A DNA stretch of 64,000 nt from assembly GCF_003860345.1 (NCBI RefSeq), contig NZ_CP034179.1:4014001-4078000 (forward strand), written 5' to 3'. The notes under the pieces were generated by a model that ran no database searches, was not told the DNA's origin, and saw nothing but the letters and a program-made list of their open reading frames with translations. This document shows, one piece after another, positions 34,967 through 44,935 of this stretch (the first letter of the stretch is position 1; each line of letters begins with the position of its first letter). The stretch comes from Caenibius tardaugens NBRC 16725 (GTDB lineage: Bacteria; Pseudomonadota; Alphaproteobacteria; Sphingomonadales; Sphingomonadaceae). The translations under genes were made by a program, and so were the position numbers.

Positions 34967-35519
34967 GCGCCAGTTCGCTCATAAAGCGGGCGTCGTCCCC
35001 TTTGGTCAACCAATCGGCCTCGGCGGCGATCCCGCCGAGCATGTCGGCCAGATCGTCCAATTCTGTCTTGGCATAGTTGCCCAACACATAGGATGTCACC
35101 CGGTCCTTGTGGCCGGGATGGCCTATGCCGATCCGGACCCGGCGAAAATCAGGCCCCAAATGCTGCGCGATCGAGCGCAACCCATTATGGCCCGCGGTGC
35201 CGCCGCCCTGCTTCACTTTGACCTTGAACGGAGCAAGGTCCAATTCGTCATGGAACACGGTCAGGGCGTCTGGTTCGAGTTTGTAGAAGCGCATCGCTTC
35301 TGAGACGGCGCGTCCGCTTTCGTTCATGAACGTTGCCGGCTTGAGCAGGATAACCTTCTCATTGCCGATCCGCCCTTCCTGCACCCAGCCGGCAAACTTT
35401 TTCTGTACCGACCCGAAATTGTGGATTTCCGCAATCACGTCCACGGTCATAAAGCCGACGTTGTGCCGGTGCATCGCATATTGCGGTCCCGGATTTCCCA
35501 AACCTACCCAAAGTTGCAT
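34950..35519 (-). CDS. pth: peptidyl-tRNA hydrolase
   Basis: 189 residues. MQLWVGLGNPGPQYAMHRHN carries the family start and the catalytic His in HRHNVGF. FMNESGRAVSEAMRFYKL and GGTAGHNGLRSIAQHLGPDF follow in order. It releases peptides from drop-off peptidyl-tRNA. It lies 75 bases behind rplY, separated by an intrinsic terminator, so it needs its own promoter or read-through. The rplY-pth order is widely conserved. Confidence 0.97.
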   Translation of the reverse strand: MQLWVGLGNPGPQYAMHRHNVGFMTVDVIAEIHNFGSVQKKFAGWVQEGRIGNEKVILLKPATFMNESGRAVSEAMRFYKLEPDALTVFHDELDLAPFKVKVKQGGGTAGHNGLRSIAQHLGPDFRRVRIGIGHPGHKDRVTSYVLGNYAKTELDDLADMLGGIAAEADWLTKGDDARFMSELALRLSS

Positions 35520-35530
35520 GGGGGCTCCCT

Positions 35531-35570
35531 AAATGAAAAACGCCGGCCGCGCGAGTGCGGGCCGGCGTGT
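35531..35570 (-). terminator. intrinsic terminator between rplY and pth
   Basis: ACGCCGGCC (35540-35548) and GGCCGGCGT (35560-35568) form a 9-bp stem. On the minus strand it is followed by TTTTTCATTT, ending rplY transcripts before pth. Read-through would feed pth. Confidence 0.85.
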
Positions 35571-35593
35571 TTTCCGGTTGAAGCAGAAAAAGC

Positions 35594-36223
35594 TCAGCCT
35601 TCGCTGGCTTCTTCCACTTCGCCTTCGCCGGCAGCGTCGGCTTCAGCACGCTTGAGCGCGGAAGGCGCCACAATCGTTGCAATCGTGAAATCGCGGTCCG
35701 TGATGGCGCTTTCGGCACCAGCGGGCAGCTTCACATTGCTGATGTGGATGGAATCGCCAACGTCGCGACCGGTCACGTCGATTTCGATTTCCGACGGAAT
35801 CTTGTCTGCTTCGCAGATCAGGTCGAGTTCGTGGCGCACCACGTTCAGCACGCCGCCCTTCTTGAGGCCCGGCGAAGCGTCTTCGTTGGTGAACAGCACC
35901 GGCACCAGCACTTCGACTTTGGCGTTCTTGGCGAGACGCAGGAAGTCGACGTGGATCGGGCGGTCGGTGACGGGATGGAAGGCGACATCCTTGGGCAGGG
36001 TGCGCACGCTCTTGCCACCCACTTCGATCATGACGATCGAGTTGGCGAAGTGACCGGTGCCGAGTTGGCGGACCAGTTCCTTCTCTTCAACGTGGATGGT
36101 CTGGGGTTCTTCCTTGCCGCCATAAATCACGGCGGGGACACGGCCAGCGCGACGCAATGCACGGGAGGCTCCCTTGCCTGCCAGTTCGCGCGCTTCTGCC
36201 GGCAACGTAAGAGCGTCGCTCAT
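35594..36223 (-). CDS. rplY: 50S ribosomal protein L25 (Ctc type)
   Basis: 209 residues: an N-terminal 5S rRNA-binding L25 domain ([31 protein letters not shown]) followed by the TL5/Ctc beta domain ([39 protein letters not shown]) and an acidic tail ([16 protein letters not shown]). This is the long, two-domain form found in alphaproteobacteria, unlike the 94-residue E. coli L25. It is a large-subunit protein linked to stress response in some species. Confidence 0.96.
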   Translation of the reverse strand: MSDALTLPAEARELAGKGASRALRRAGRVPAVIYGGKEEPQTIHVEEKELVRQLGTGHFANSIVMIEVGGKSVRTLPKDVAFHPVTDRPIHVDFLRLAKNAKVEVLVPVLFTNEDASPGLKKGGVLNVVRHELDLICEADKIPSEIEIDVTGRDVGDSIHISNVKLPAGAESAITDRDFTIATIVAPSALKRAEADAAGEGEVEEASEG

Positions 36224-36351
36224 CTGCTTACCTTTCGAAAACGGTTTGATACATTTTTCGCGCTACGCCTCCAGGGATGACCATAGCCGCGAAGCGCGGG
36301 CCCCTATAGGCAAATCCCCGGAATTGCAAGCGCTACGCCGCACGGCGCGCA

Positions 36352-37215
36352 TCATTGCACGCGGCGAACCGTGAAGCCTTTCCCCGCCAGCAGTGCAGGT
36401 AGCCCTTCCGGCCCAGCCATATGTGCCGCGCCGACGGCCACGAAGGGATGTTGGTGGCCCTTGATCATATGGGCGATCCTGTCGCTCCACGCGCGGTTGC
36501 GGTCAACCAGCAGGGCAGCGCGCAACTCCGGGTCTGCCATCATGCCGCGATGGGTTTCGGCAGCGATGGCATCAATATCGCCACGGCGCCAATATCCTTC
36601 GACGATCCTTTCCTCATTCCTTGCGTCGGCTGCTTCGGCAACGATCGCGTTGAGGAGATCGCGTTGTTCCTTTTCCGGCAGCGTATCAAACAGGCGCAAT
36701 TGCGCTTCCGTACCTTCCAGTTCGGCAACCGGTTTGCTTCCTGCCATGGTTATCAAGGTGCGGTCGACCCCGGCATCGTTGTCTGCCTTGCGGGCCGCCT
36801 GCGCCAAAGTCAGCGCGGCCGCCCAGGTTTCGACACGGGCAAACTGGTTCTCACTGATGCCCGCCTGTTGCAGCAATTGCACCAGCGCCGGGCGATTGGC
36901 AGCGGTCACTTTGGAAGAGAGCGTCGCTTGCCCGGGGGTCTCGGCGAGGCGAGTGAATATGGCCTGCATGGCCGCGCGGTCATCCAACTGGCGGATTTCC
37001 AGCAGGAGGGTGTCCGATTGTGCAAGGGCCGCCTCTATAGCGGGAGAACGCCATTCGACATTCTCGGGCAGGGCATGGATCGTGCCGAACAGCCACGCCT
37101 GTTGGCCATCAGGGGCAGTGACTTCCCAAAAGGCGGGTGTTGCCGGTTCGGGTGGTTTGCTGCAGGCACTGATCAGTAACATCGCAGCCAGTGCCAGGAC
37201 CGATCGCAGGTTCAT
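36352..37215 (-). CDS. TraB/GumN family lipoprotein (downstream copy)
   Basis: 287 residues from the ATG at 37215, overlapping the stop of the paralogue upstream (ATGA). A signal peptide with lipobox (LALAAMLLISAC) precedes the TraB/GumN domain: QAWLFGTIHALPENVEW, a helical middle, and the final HPFVAVGAAHMAGPEGLPAL, LAGKGFTVRRV. The GxxH motif near the N-terminus and GAAHMAG near the C-terminus are the putative metal-binding signatures of this hydrolase-like family, related to Tiki proteases. Not the conjugation protein TraB. Function in bacteria is unclear. Confidence 0.83.
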   Translation of the reverse strand: MNLRSVLALAAMLLISACSKPPEPATPAFWEVTAPDGQQAWLFGTIHALPENVEWRSPAIEAALAQSDTLLLEIRQLDDRAAMQAIFTRLAETPGQATLSSKVTAANRPALVQLLQQAGISENQFARVETWAAALTLAQAARKADNDAGVDRTLITMAGSKPVAELEGTEAQLRLFDTLPEKEQRDLLNAIVAEAADARNEERIVEGYWRRGDIDAIAAETHRGMMADPELRAALLVDRNRAWSDRIAHMIKGHQHPFVAVGAAHMAGPEGLPALLAGKGFTVRRVQ

Positions 37216-38150
37216 TTGACGCGCGCGCTCACAATGCCGAGTGTCGAAAGTTGATCCTGCACGCTGCCCGGGCCAGCAAGGTGCCCCGCGCCCACCGCCA
37301 TGAAGACAGTGCCGGGTTGCTCCAGCCGTTTGACGATCCAGTTTGTCCAGTTCTTGTTGCGACTGGTCACGAGCTTCTCGAACACGACCGGATCGACTTC
37401 CTGCGAATTCATCAGGCTGGCGAGGCGATCGGCATCCCCAGCCAGCCACGCATCGACCATCTCATCGAGCTGGCGTTTGGTTTCGGGCACCGCAGCGGAA
37501 ACCTGGCCCAGATAGGCGATCTGCAGATCCTGAGGCAGGGAATCGAACAAATCGAGCTGGAATTCCATGGTTTCCAGCGCAGATCGTTTTGTCCGGGACG
37601 GTGCATTGCGATCAAGCACGACCTCGACCCCGCTGTTCATGTCATACCCTGCGGCAAGAAGCGGAAGGATCGTCAGGTTTAGTGCCGCAAACCACGGCTT
37701 CTGCCCATCAAAGGTGCCCGCTGGTAGCCCCAGTGTGCCAAGCGCCTGTTCCAGCGACTGCCGGTTTTCTGGCGGCAGCAGGGCACGCAGGTTTTCCCCG
37801 GCGGGCAATGACGCCTTGGCCAGCAACAATTCCGGTTTGGCGCTGGTGTTGGCCAGATCGACTTCTGTGACGAGTTCATCAGCGGATTGCAGCGCGGGCG
37901 CGATATCGGGTTCGAACCAGGATACGTCTTTCGCCAGAAGGTGCACGGTGCCGAAGAGATAGATCGTGGTATCCTGATCCGCGACTTTCCACAGCGCCGG
38001 GGTGCCTTTGCGCGGGGCCGGTGCGGGCGTGGGCGCAGTGGCTGCTACTTGCGGGGTGGCTGATGGCTTTTTGGCCAGTGCCGGTGGCGCGGCCAGCGCG
38101 ATGGAGAGGGCGCCAACGGCTGTAGCGATCAGGTATTTTGGAAATTTCAT
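37212..38150 (-). CDS. TraB/GumN family protein (upstream copy)
   Basis: 312 residues from the ATG at 38150. The cleavable signal peptide is YLIATAVGALSIALAAPPALA. The domain has TTIYLFGTVHLLAKDVSWF, LVTEVDLANTS and the closing FMAVGAGHLAGPGSVQDQLS. It shares the layout of the next gene but is longer and has no lipobox, so one paralogue would be free in the periplasm and one membrane-anchored. Members may be metal-dependent peptidases. The pair likely arose by tandem duplication. Confidence 0.83.
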   Translation of the reverse strand: MKFPKYLIATAVGALSIALAAPPALAKKPSATPQVAATAPTPAPAPRKGTPALWKVADQDTTIYLFGTVHLLAKDVSWFEPDIAPALQSADELVTEVDLANTSAKPELLLAKASLPAGENLRALLPPENRQSLEQALGTLGLPAGTFDGQKPWFAALNLTILPLLAAGYDMNSGVEVVLDRNAPSRTKRSALETMEFQLDLFDSLPQDLQIAYLGQVSAAVPETKRQLDEMVDAWLAGDADRLASLMNSQEVDPVVFEKLVTSRNKNWTNWIVKRLEQPGTVFMAVGAGHLAGPGSVQDQLSTLGIVSARVK

Positions 38151-38293
38151 CGTATCAACTTGCCCCGGCAAAGGTTGCAACCTTGTGAACAGTGCTTCTA
38201 TCGATGCTACAGCCCGCGTGAAACCGTGTTTTTCAATCGTTCTTTTGCGATGCGGCATTGACCCGAACAGGCCCTTACGCCATGGGCCGCGCC

Positions 38294-39193
38294 ATGAGTG
38301 ATGGCCGCGCAATGTGCCTGCAGGATATGATCCTCGCGCTCCACGAATACTGGGGTGCGCAGGGGTGCCTTATTCTGCAGCCCTACGATATGAGAATGGG
38401 GGCGGGCACGTTCCATCCCGCAACGACCTTGCGTGCGCTGGGGCCGGAGCCGTGGAATGCGGCCTTCGTGCAGCCCTGCCGCCGTCCGACGGACGGTCGC
38501 TACGGCGAAAACCCGAACCGGATGCAGCATTATTACCAGTATCAGGTAATTCTGAAGCCGAGCCCGGAAAATCTACAGGAACTCTATCTCAAGAGCCTGG
38601 AAGTGATCGGGATCGATCCGCTCAAGCACGATATCCGTTTCGTCGAGGATGACTGGGAAAGCCCCACTCTGGGCGCCTGGGGTCTGGGCTGGGAAGTCTG
38701 GTGTGACGGGATGGAAGTCACCCAGTTTACCTATTTCCAGCAGATGGGCGGGTTCGACTGCAAGCCGGTCGCCGGCGAACTGACCTACGGGCTCGAACGT
38801 CTGGCCATGTATATTCAGGGCGTCGACAACGTTTACGATCTTGCCTTCAACAACCATGGCGTAACCTATGGCGACGTGTTTCACGAAAACGAGGTGCAGA
38901 TGAGCACCTGGAATTTCGAGGTCGCCAATACGGAAAGCCTGTTCGAGCTGTTCCGCAAGGCCGCGGAAGAGTGCGAGAACTGTCTGGCCGCCAATCTGCC
39001 GATTCCCGCCTATGAACAGGCGATCGAGGCCAGCCACATCTTCAACCTGCTGCAGGCGCGCGGCGTGATTAGCGTGCAGGAACGCGCCAGCTACATGGGG
39101 CGTGTGCGCGAACTGGCACGGGGATCGTGCGAAGCCCACATGGCCAAGGAAGCCGCTCGCTGGGCGGAAAAGTTTCCGGGGTGGACGGCATGA
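38294..39193 (+). CDS. glyQ: glycine--tRNA ligase alpha subunit
   Basis: 299 residues from the ATG at 38294 ([20 protein letters not shown]); ATG at 38282 is an alternative. The class II core is unmistakable: [42 protein letters not shown]-type [20 protein letters not shown] and [14 protein letters not shown]. It forms the alpha2beta2 enzyme with GlyS. The stop overlaps the glyS ATG (ATGA). Confidence 0.97.
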   Translation: MSDGRAMCLQDMILALHEYWGAQGCLILQPYDMRMGAGTFHPATTLRALGPEPWNAAFVQPCRRPTDGRYGENPNRMQHYYQYQVILKPSPENLQELYLKSLEVIGIDPLKHDIRFVEDDWESPTLGAWGLGWEVWCDGMEVTQFTYFQQMGGFDCKPVAGELTYGLERLAMYIQGVDNVYDLAFNNHGVTYGDVFHENEVQMSTWNFEVANTESLFELFRKAAEECENCLAANLPIPAYEQAIEASHIFNLLQARGVISVQERASYMGRVRELARGSCEAHMAKEAARWAEKFPGWTA

Positions 39194-41289
39194 GCGATTT
39201 CCTCCTCGAACTGCGTTGCGAAGAAATTCCCGCACGTATGCAGGCTGGCGCACGCGCCGAACTGGAAAAGCTGTTTCGCAAGGAAATGGCCGATTCCGGT
39301 GTTGCCTTTGGCGAACTGACTGTCTGGTCGACCCCGCGTCGGCTCGCCCTGATCGCGCGGGCCTTGCCGGAAAATACCGAGGCGGTTCGCGAAGAAGTGA
39401 AGGGACCGCGTAGTTCCGCCCCGCCGCAGGCGCTTGAAGGGTTTCTGCGCAAGACCGGGCTGACCCAGGATCAACTCGAAGATCGCGATGGCGTGTACTT
39501 CGCCATAACGGAGAAGCCCGGACGCGCTGTGAAAGCGGTTCTGGCTGAAGCTATTCCCGCGATCATCCGCGCGTTCGCCTGGCCCAAATCGATGCGTTGG
39601 GGGAAGGCCTCGCTGTCGACGGAAAGCCTGCGCTGGGTTCGGCCGCTGTCGGGCATCGTTGCCATTCTGGGCGATGATCTGGTGGAATGCGGCGTTGGCA
39701 GCGTGGTTTCGGGCTATGTCACGCTGGGGCATCGCTTCCATTGCCCGGGTGAGATCACCATCGGCAATGCTGGCGATTACGCCGAAAAATTGCGTGCCTG
39801 CCATGTTATCGTCGATCACGCCGAACGCGAAAGCATTGTTCGTAAGGGGGCACAGGCCGCAGCGTCGCAGGCCGGGCTGGTTTTGGTGGAAGATGAAGGG
39901 CTCGTCGTTGAGAATGCGGGGCTGACCGAATGGCCGGTTCCCTTGTTGGGCCGGTTTGACGAACAATATCTCGAGGTTCCACCTGAAGTTATTCAGCTAA
40001 CTGCCCGTACGAACCAGAAATATTTTATCTGTCGCGATTCTGGCGGAGCGTTGGCCAATGCCTTCGTGTGCACGGCCAATATCGCCGCGCACGATGGCGG
40101 TGTGGCGATTGTCGATGGCAATCGCAAAGTGCTCGCCGCGCGGTTGTCCGATGCCCGCTTCTTCTGGGAACAGGATCGCAAGAAGACGCTGGCCGATCAT
40201 GCGGTAAAGCTGGGCAATATCGTCTTCCATGAAAAGCTTGGCACGGTGGCCGACAAGGTCGACCGTGTGGCCACGTTGGCGCGGCAACTGGTGGCGCAGG
40301 GTATCGTGCAGGGCGCGGACCCGGCGGAAGCCGAACTGGCAGCGCGGCTCGCCAAGGCAGATCTGGTTACCGAGATGGTCGGTGAATTCCCTGAATTACA
40401 GGGACTTATGGGCGGTTACTACGCTCGCGCCGAAGGGCAAAGCGATGCTGTGGCCGATGCCGTGCGCGATCACTACAAGCCAGTCGGGCAGGGTGATGAT
40501 GTCCCCACCGCTCCGCTTACGGTTGCCGTCAGCCTGGCGGACAAGCTCGACACCTTGCGCAGCTTCTTCTCCATCGACGAAAAGCCAACCGGTTCGAAAG
40601 ATCCCTTCGCGCTGCGGCGGGCGGCATTGGGCGTCATTCGGCTATTGACTGAAAATGGCCTGCGGATGCGCGTGGCAGATGGGGATTTGCTCGATTTCTT
40701 TGCGGACCGTCTCAAGGTTCAGCAGAAAGAAGCGGGTGTCCGTCACGATCTGATCGATGCGGTTTTCGCGCTTGGCGGCGAAGACGATCTCGTGCGCCTG
40801 TTGGCTCGCGTCCATGCCTTGCAAGCGTTCATCCGAACGGAAGACGGCGTCAATCTGCTCGCCGGATACAAACGCGCGGCCAATATCCTGAAGAAAGAGG
40901 AATGGCTGGGCATCGAAGGCGAAATAGCCCGGACTGGCGAGGAAGACCCGTTGGCCCAGGTGGACGATCCCGATCTCGCCCCGGTGATTGCGGCAAAGCT
41001 GGCGGAACGCCACGGGAAAGAACTTTCCTACACGCCGGAAATCGCGGAAAAAGCGCTGATCGATGCGCTGGATGCGGCGGAGCCCAAGGCGGCCTCTGCT
41101 GTCGGGATGGAAGATTATGCCGGAGCGATGGCGGCTCTTGCGTCGCTCCGTATGCCGATTGACGCATTCTTTGACGAGGTTACGGTCAACGATAGCAATC
41201 CGGACAAACGTGCCGCGCGGCTCGATCTGCTGGCGCGTTTCCGTACTGCAGTGCATAAAGTGGCGGATTTCTCACGTATTGAGGGGTGA
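39190..41289 (+). CDS. glyS: glycine--tRNA ligase beta subunit
   Basis: 699 residues from the ATG at 39190, overlapping the glyQ stop. [18 protein letters not shown] is the family start; [34 protein letters not shown] and the HD-like domain [17 protein letters not shown] follow. The C-terminal anticodon-binding DALR-like region ends at [20 protein letters not shown]. It binds tRNA-Gly for the alpha subunit. A small hairpin sits over its stop codon. Confidence 0.97.
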   Translation: MSDFLLELRCEEIPARMQAGARAELEKLFRKEMADSGVAFGELTVWSTPRRLALIARALPENTEAVREEVKGPRSSAPPQALEGFLRKTGLTQDQLEDRDGVYFAITEKPGRAVKAVLAEAIPAIIRAFAWPKSMRWGKASLSTESLRWVRPLSGIVAILGDDLVECGVGSVVSGYVTLGHRFHCPGEITIGNAGDYAEKLRACHVIVDHAERESIVRKGAQAAASQAGLVLVEDEGLVVENAGLTEWPVPLLGRFDEQYLEVPPEVIQLTARTNQKYFICRDSGGALANAFVCTANIAAHDGGVAIVDGNRKVLAARLSDARFFWEQDRKKTLADHAVKLGNIVFHEKLGTVADKVDRVATLARQLVAQGIVQGADPAEAELAARLAKADLVTEMVGEFPELQGLMGGYYARAEGQSDAVADAVRDHYKPVGQGDDVPTAPLTVAVSLADKLDTLRSFFSIDEKPTGSKDPFALRRAALGVIRLLTENGLRMRVADGDLLDFFADRLKVQQKEAGVRHDLIDAVFALGGEDDLVRLLARVHALQAFIRTEDGVNLLAGYKRAANILKKEEWLGIEGEIARTGEEDPLAQVDDPDLAPVIAAKLAERHGKELSYTPEIAEKALIDALDAAEPKAASAVGMEDYAGAMAALASLRMPIDAFFDEVTVNDSNPDKRAARLDLLARFRTAVHKVADFSRIEG

Positions 41290-41326
41290 GCGGTTCTCCG
41301 CTCAGAACAGTGTCAACTGTGTCAAC
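41287..41326 (+). promoter_or_regulatory. hairpin and TGTCAAC direct repeat before ppdK
   Basis: TGAGCGG/CCGCTCA (41287-41304, 4-base loop) starts at the glyS stop codon. TGTCAAC is repeated directly at 41311-41317 and 41320-41326, 35 to 50 bases before the ppdK ATG. The hairpin may trim transcription from glyQS, and the repeat could be an operator. No T-run is present. Confidence 0.35.
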
Positions 41327-41360
41327 TTCTCCCAATTTGGACAGGAACTGGCAGCTCGAG

Positions 41361-44024
41361 ATGAACAAGTCGGTCTACACATTCGGTGGTGGCGCAAACA
41401 ACAACGACGATGCCCGTTCGCGGGACAAGACGATTGTTGGCGGCAAAGGTGCGAACCTGGCGGAAATGGCCGGAATCGGCCTGCCGGTACCTCCGGGTTT
41501 CACAATCACGACAGAAGAATGCGTATCCTATCTGGCGGGCGGTTCGGACTTTTCGGCTGAACTGCGTGCGGATGTTGCGACTGCGCTGACACATATCGAA
41601 AGCGCTGTGGGCAAGAGCTTCGGCAATAACGCCGATCCCCTGCTGGTTTCGGTACGTTCGGGCGCGCGGGTTTCCATGCCCGGCATGATGGATACCGTGC
41701 TCAATCTCGGCCTGAATGACGAGACGGTGAAAGGGCTTGCCGCCACCTCGGGTGACGAACGCTTTGCCTGGGATTCCTACCGCCGGTTCATCCAGATGTA
41801 TTCCGACGTGGTGCTTGGTCTCGATCACGGTGCGTTTGAGGAAGCGCTTGAAATCGCCAAGGAAGACAAGGGCTACTTCTCCGACACCGAAATGGATGCG
41901 GGGGACTGGAAAGCGCTGGTCGCCGAATACGAAACCATCGTCGAACGCGAACTGGGCCGCCCGTTCCCGCAAGACGTGACGGAACAGTTGTGGGGCGCGA
42001 TTGCGGCTGTGTTCGACAGCTGGGATTCGGACCGCGCCAAAGTCTATCGCCGTCTCAACGATATCCCCGGTGATTGGGGTACTGCCGTCAATGTGCAGGC
42101 GATGGTGTTCGGTAATATGGGTGAAACCAGCGCCACCGGCGTAGCGTTCACGCGCGATCCGGCTACCGGCGAACGGGCCTATTTCGGTGAATGGCTTGTC
42201 AATGCGCAGGGCGAAGATGTGGTCGCCGGTATTCGCACGCCGCAATACCTGACGAAGAAGGCCCGCGAAACGGCCAATGCTAAGCCGTTGAGCATGGAAG
42301 AAGCCATGCCGGTGGCCTATGGCGAGCTGGCTGCCGTGTTTGAACTGCTCGAAAAGCATTACAAGGATATGCAGGACATCGAGTTCACCGTGGAACGCGG
42401 CAAACTGTGGATGTTGCAGACTCGTTCGGGCAAGCGCACGGCCAAAGCCGCGCTGAAAATGGCCGTCGACATGGTGGCGGAAGGGCTGATCGATGAAGCC
42501 ACCGCGATCCGTCGGGTCGATCCGATGGCGCTTGATCAGTTGCTTCACCCCACGCTCGATCCCAAGGCTCCGCGCGATATCCTGACCAAAGGTCTGCCCG
42601 CATCACCGGGCGCAGCCGCCGGTGCCATCGTGCTGGATGCCGACACGGCCGAACGCCGCGCCGAACGTGGCGAGGCGGTTATTCTGGTGCGCGTCGAAAC
42701 CAGCCCGGAAGATATTCACGGCATGCATGCGGCCAAGGGCATTCTGACCGCGCGTGGCGGCATGACCAGCCACGCAGCCGTGGTCGCCCGTGGTATGGGC
42801 CGTCCGTGCGTTTCCGGCGCATCGGCGGTGCATATCGATCTTGCCGCGCGAACGTTGCGGATCGGCAATCGCGATCTGAAAGAAGGCGATCTGATCACGC
42901 TCGACGGGGCAACCGGCGATGTGATGGCCGGTGAAGTGCCGACGATCGAACCGGAACTGGTCGGCGATTTCGGTACGCTGATGACTTGGGCTGATAAGCA
43001 TCGTCGCATGAAAGTGCGGACCAATGCGGAAACGCCGGCGGATTGCCAGATGGCGCGGCAGTTCGGCGCGGAAGGTATCGGCCTGTGTCGGACCGAGCAC
43101 ATGTTCTTCGATGAAGCCCGGATCACTGCGGTTCGTCAGATGATCCTCGCCGACAACGAGGCAGGTCGTCGCGAAGCACTGACCAAATTGCTGCCCGAAC
43201 AGCGGCAGGATTTTCACAAGATCTTCGAGGTCATGACCGGTCTGCCGGTTACGATTCGCCTGCTCGATCCTCCGCTTCACGAATTCCTGCCGCATGGCGA
43301 TGCCGAGTTTGAGGAAGTGGCGCAGGCATCCGGTTACGGTGTGGAACATCTCCGGCGTCGTGCCGCCGAATTGCACGAATTCAACCCGATGCTGGGCCAT
43401 CGCGGATGTCGTCTCGGGGTGACTTATCCCGAAATCTACGAGATGCAGGCGCGGGCCATTTTTGAGGCCGCGTGCGATGTCGCCGGACAGGGTGAGGCGA
43501 TCGTGCCGGAAATCATGGTCCCGCTGGTGGGCAGCAAGCGCGAACTCGATATCCTGAAGGACCTGATCGATCGTGTCGCTGCGGAAGTGTTCGCAGAGAA
43601 GGGGCGTACGCTGGATTATATCGTCGGTACCATGATCGAATTGCCGCGTGCAGCGCTGATGGCCGGAGAAATTGCCGAATCGGGTGCGTTCTTCTCGTTC
43701 GGCACCAACGATCTCACGCAGACCACGCTGGGTGTGAGCCGCGATGATTCCGCGCGTTTCCTTGCGCAGTACGTCGAAAAGGGCATCTATCAGCGCGATC
43801 CGTTCGTCAGTCTGGATATCGAAGGAGTGGGGCAACTGGTTTCGCTGGCTGCGGAACGTGGCCGTGCCACGCGCCCCGATATCAAATTGGGCATTTGCGG
43901 CGAACATGGCGGGGACCCGGCCAGCATTGCGTTCTGCGAGACGGTCGGCCTCGATTACGTCAGCGCATCGCCTTATCGCGTGCCGATTGCACGCCTTGCC
44001 GCTGCGCAGGCTGCACTGGGTTGA
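41361..44024 (+). CDS. ppdK: pyruvate, phosphate dikinase
   Basis: 887 residues, full PPDK length, from the ATG at 41361 (MNKSVYTFGGGAN). The ATP-grasp domain has VGGKGANLAEMAGIGLPVPP and FGNMGETSATGVAFTRDPAT. The phosphohistidine domain carries the catalytic His in LTARGGMTSHAAVVARGMGR. The PEP domain has GIGLCRTEHMFFD, TIRLLDPPLHEFLPHG and GAFFSFGTNDLTQTTLG. It interconverts pyruvate and PEP with ATP/Pi, in carbon metabolism at the PEP-pyruvate node. It is followed by a strong hairpin. Confidence 0.98.
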   Translation: MNKSVYTFGGGANNNDDARSRDKTIVGGKGANLAEMAGIGLPVPPGFTITTEECVSYLAGGSDFSAELRADVATALTHIESAVGKSFGNNADPLLVSVRSGARVSMPGMMDTVLNLGLNDETVKGLAATSGDERFAWDSYRRFIQMYSDVVLGLDHGAFEEALEIAKEDKGYFSDTEMDAGDWKALVAEYETIVERELGRPFPQDVTEQLWGAIAAVFDSWDSDRAKVYRRLNDIPGDWGTAVNVQAMVFGNMGETSATGVAFTRDPATGERAYFGEWLVNAQGEDVVAGIRTPQYLTKKARETANAKPLSMEEAMPVAYGELAAVFELLEKHYKDMQDIEFTVERGKLWMLQTRSGKRTAKAALKMAVDMVAEGLIDEATAIRRVDPMALDQLLHPTLDPKAPRDILTKGLPASPGAAAGAIVLDADTAERRAERGEAVILVRVETSPEDIHGMHAAKGILTARGGMTSHAAVVARGMGRPCVSGASAVHIDLAARTLRIGNRDLKEGDLITLDGATGDVMAGEVPTIEPELVGDFGTLMTWADKHRRMKVRTNAETPADCQMARQFGAEGIGLCRTEHMFFDEARITAVRQMILADNEAGRREALTKLLPEQRQDFHKIFEVMTGLPVTIRLLDPPLHEFLPHGDAEFEEVAQASGYGVEHLRRRAAELHEFNPMLGHRGCRLGVTYPEIYEMQARAIFEAACDVAGQGEAIVPEIMVPLVGSKRELDILKDLIDRVAAEVFAEKGRTLDYIVGTMIELPRAALMAGEIAESGAFFSFGTNDLTQTTLGVSRDDSARFLAQYVEKGIYQRDPFVSLDIEGVGQLVSLAAERGRATRPDIKLGICGEHGGDPASIAFCETVGLDYVSASPYRVPIARLAAAQAALG

Positions 44025-44032
44025 TTAAAGAT

Positions 44033-44073
44033 AATCCGGCACGTCGGGATTGACGTGCCGGATTGGTCTTTCT
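44033..44073 (+). terminator. terminator after ppdK
   Basis: ATCCGGCACGTC pairs with GACGTGCCGGAT around 6 bases, giving a 12- to 13-bp stem (44033-44064), and GGTCTTTCTG follows. It lies between ppdK and the convergent methyltransferase gene, so it probably works for both directions. Confidence 0.8.
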
Positions 44074-44080
44074 GATAATA

Positions 44081-44860
44081 TCAGGAACGCCAACCGCTTA
44101 AGGTTAATATCTCGAATATTTCGGAAGTACGGCCATCCGCGTCGGCGGCCGCGCTGAAATGGGTGCGGGCCACTTCCTGCATCGCTTTGGTAAGCGGCGG
44201 AGCGTGGGATGACAGCACGTTACCCATGCCTTGGGCCCGCAAATCCTCGACCAGGCGATCGAGCGTCCTGTACCGCACGGTGAGCGAGCGGCTGTCCACG
44301 ACCGGTCTGGCCCAGCCCGCACGTTGGAGAAGCTGCCCGCCGGCACGAACGTCCACCGCAGGATGGATGCGCGCGGCGGGGCGATCACCGTCGGCAGCCA
44401 GCATGGCTTCCCTGAGTCGTGGCAGGCTGCCCGCACCGACGAAGCTGGCGATCGCGAGGCCGCCCGGGTTCAAGGCATTGCGCATATGCACTAAGGCGCC
44501 CGGCAGGTCGTTGATGGTGTCCAATGTACCAAGGCTGATCACGCAATCGAAGGTACCAAAAGGGTAGGGACTTTCTTCGTCCAGAGGCAGTTCACCGGGG
44601 CCAGGGGCGCTGTCTGCGCGGGTTACTGCACATTTCCGCTCTGCCAGTGCGCTTGCCAGACGTCCCGTGAAATCTCCAATCAGCAGAGCATTTTGCGGTT
44701 CGTGTCGCAGGAAATCGAGCCTGTCGAGCACATCTTCGATCATGTCGTCCTGGATGAAACGCGCTGCATCGGGCGGGGTTTGAAGCAAGCGCATTCTGGC
44801 ACGCGCCCTGTGGCGACGCTTGGGCGAGAAGATACGAGGTGGGGCTGGGCTGTGGGCCAT
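44081..44860 (-). CDS. SAM-dependent methyltransferase (BioC/NdufAF5-like)
   Basis: 259 residues from the ATG at 44860 (AGGGGAA upstream). A basic start (PKRRHRARARMRLLQ) is followed by a class I Rossmann methyltransferase: NALLIGDFTGRLASALAERK (motif I), FDCVISLGTLDTINDLPGAL (motif IV) and RNALNPGGLAIASFVG. The layout matches alphaproteobacterial relatives of NDUFAF5 and BioC. It is divergent from comF, an arrangement common in this group. The usual motif I GxGxG is degenerate (GDFTG), and the substrate is unknown. Confidence 0.82.
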   Translation of the reverse strand: MAHSPAPPRIFSPKRRHRARARMRLLQTPPDAARFIQDDMIEDVLDRLDFLRHEPQNALLIGDFTGRLASALAERKCAVTRADSAPGPGELPLDEESPYPFGTFDCVISLGTLDTINDLPGALVHMRNALNPGGLAIASFVGAGSLPRLREAMLAADGDRPAARIHPAVDVRAGGQLLQRAGWARPVVDSRSLTVRYRTLDRLVEDLRAQGMGNVLSSHAPPLTKAMQEVARTHFSAAADADGRTSEIFEILTLSGWRS

Positions 44861-44935
44861 AGACTTCCCCTGCCGTGCCTGCAGGTCCCGCGCAAGCATC
44901 TTGCAGTGCTGCCGGGCAAAGCTCATGACCAAACG

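Noticed and set aside
36352-38150. TraB/GumN genes as part of the conjugation system
   Set aside because: The name TraB here refers to a pheromone-shutdown/GumN family unrelated to the VirB10-like TraB of the tra operon, and the genes sit among core genes.
42603-43907. Long minus-strand frame inside ppdK
   Set aside because: Antisense to catalytic parts of ppdK, with no family features.
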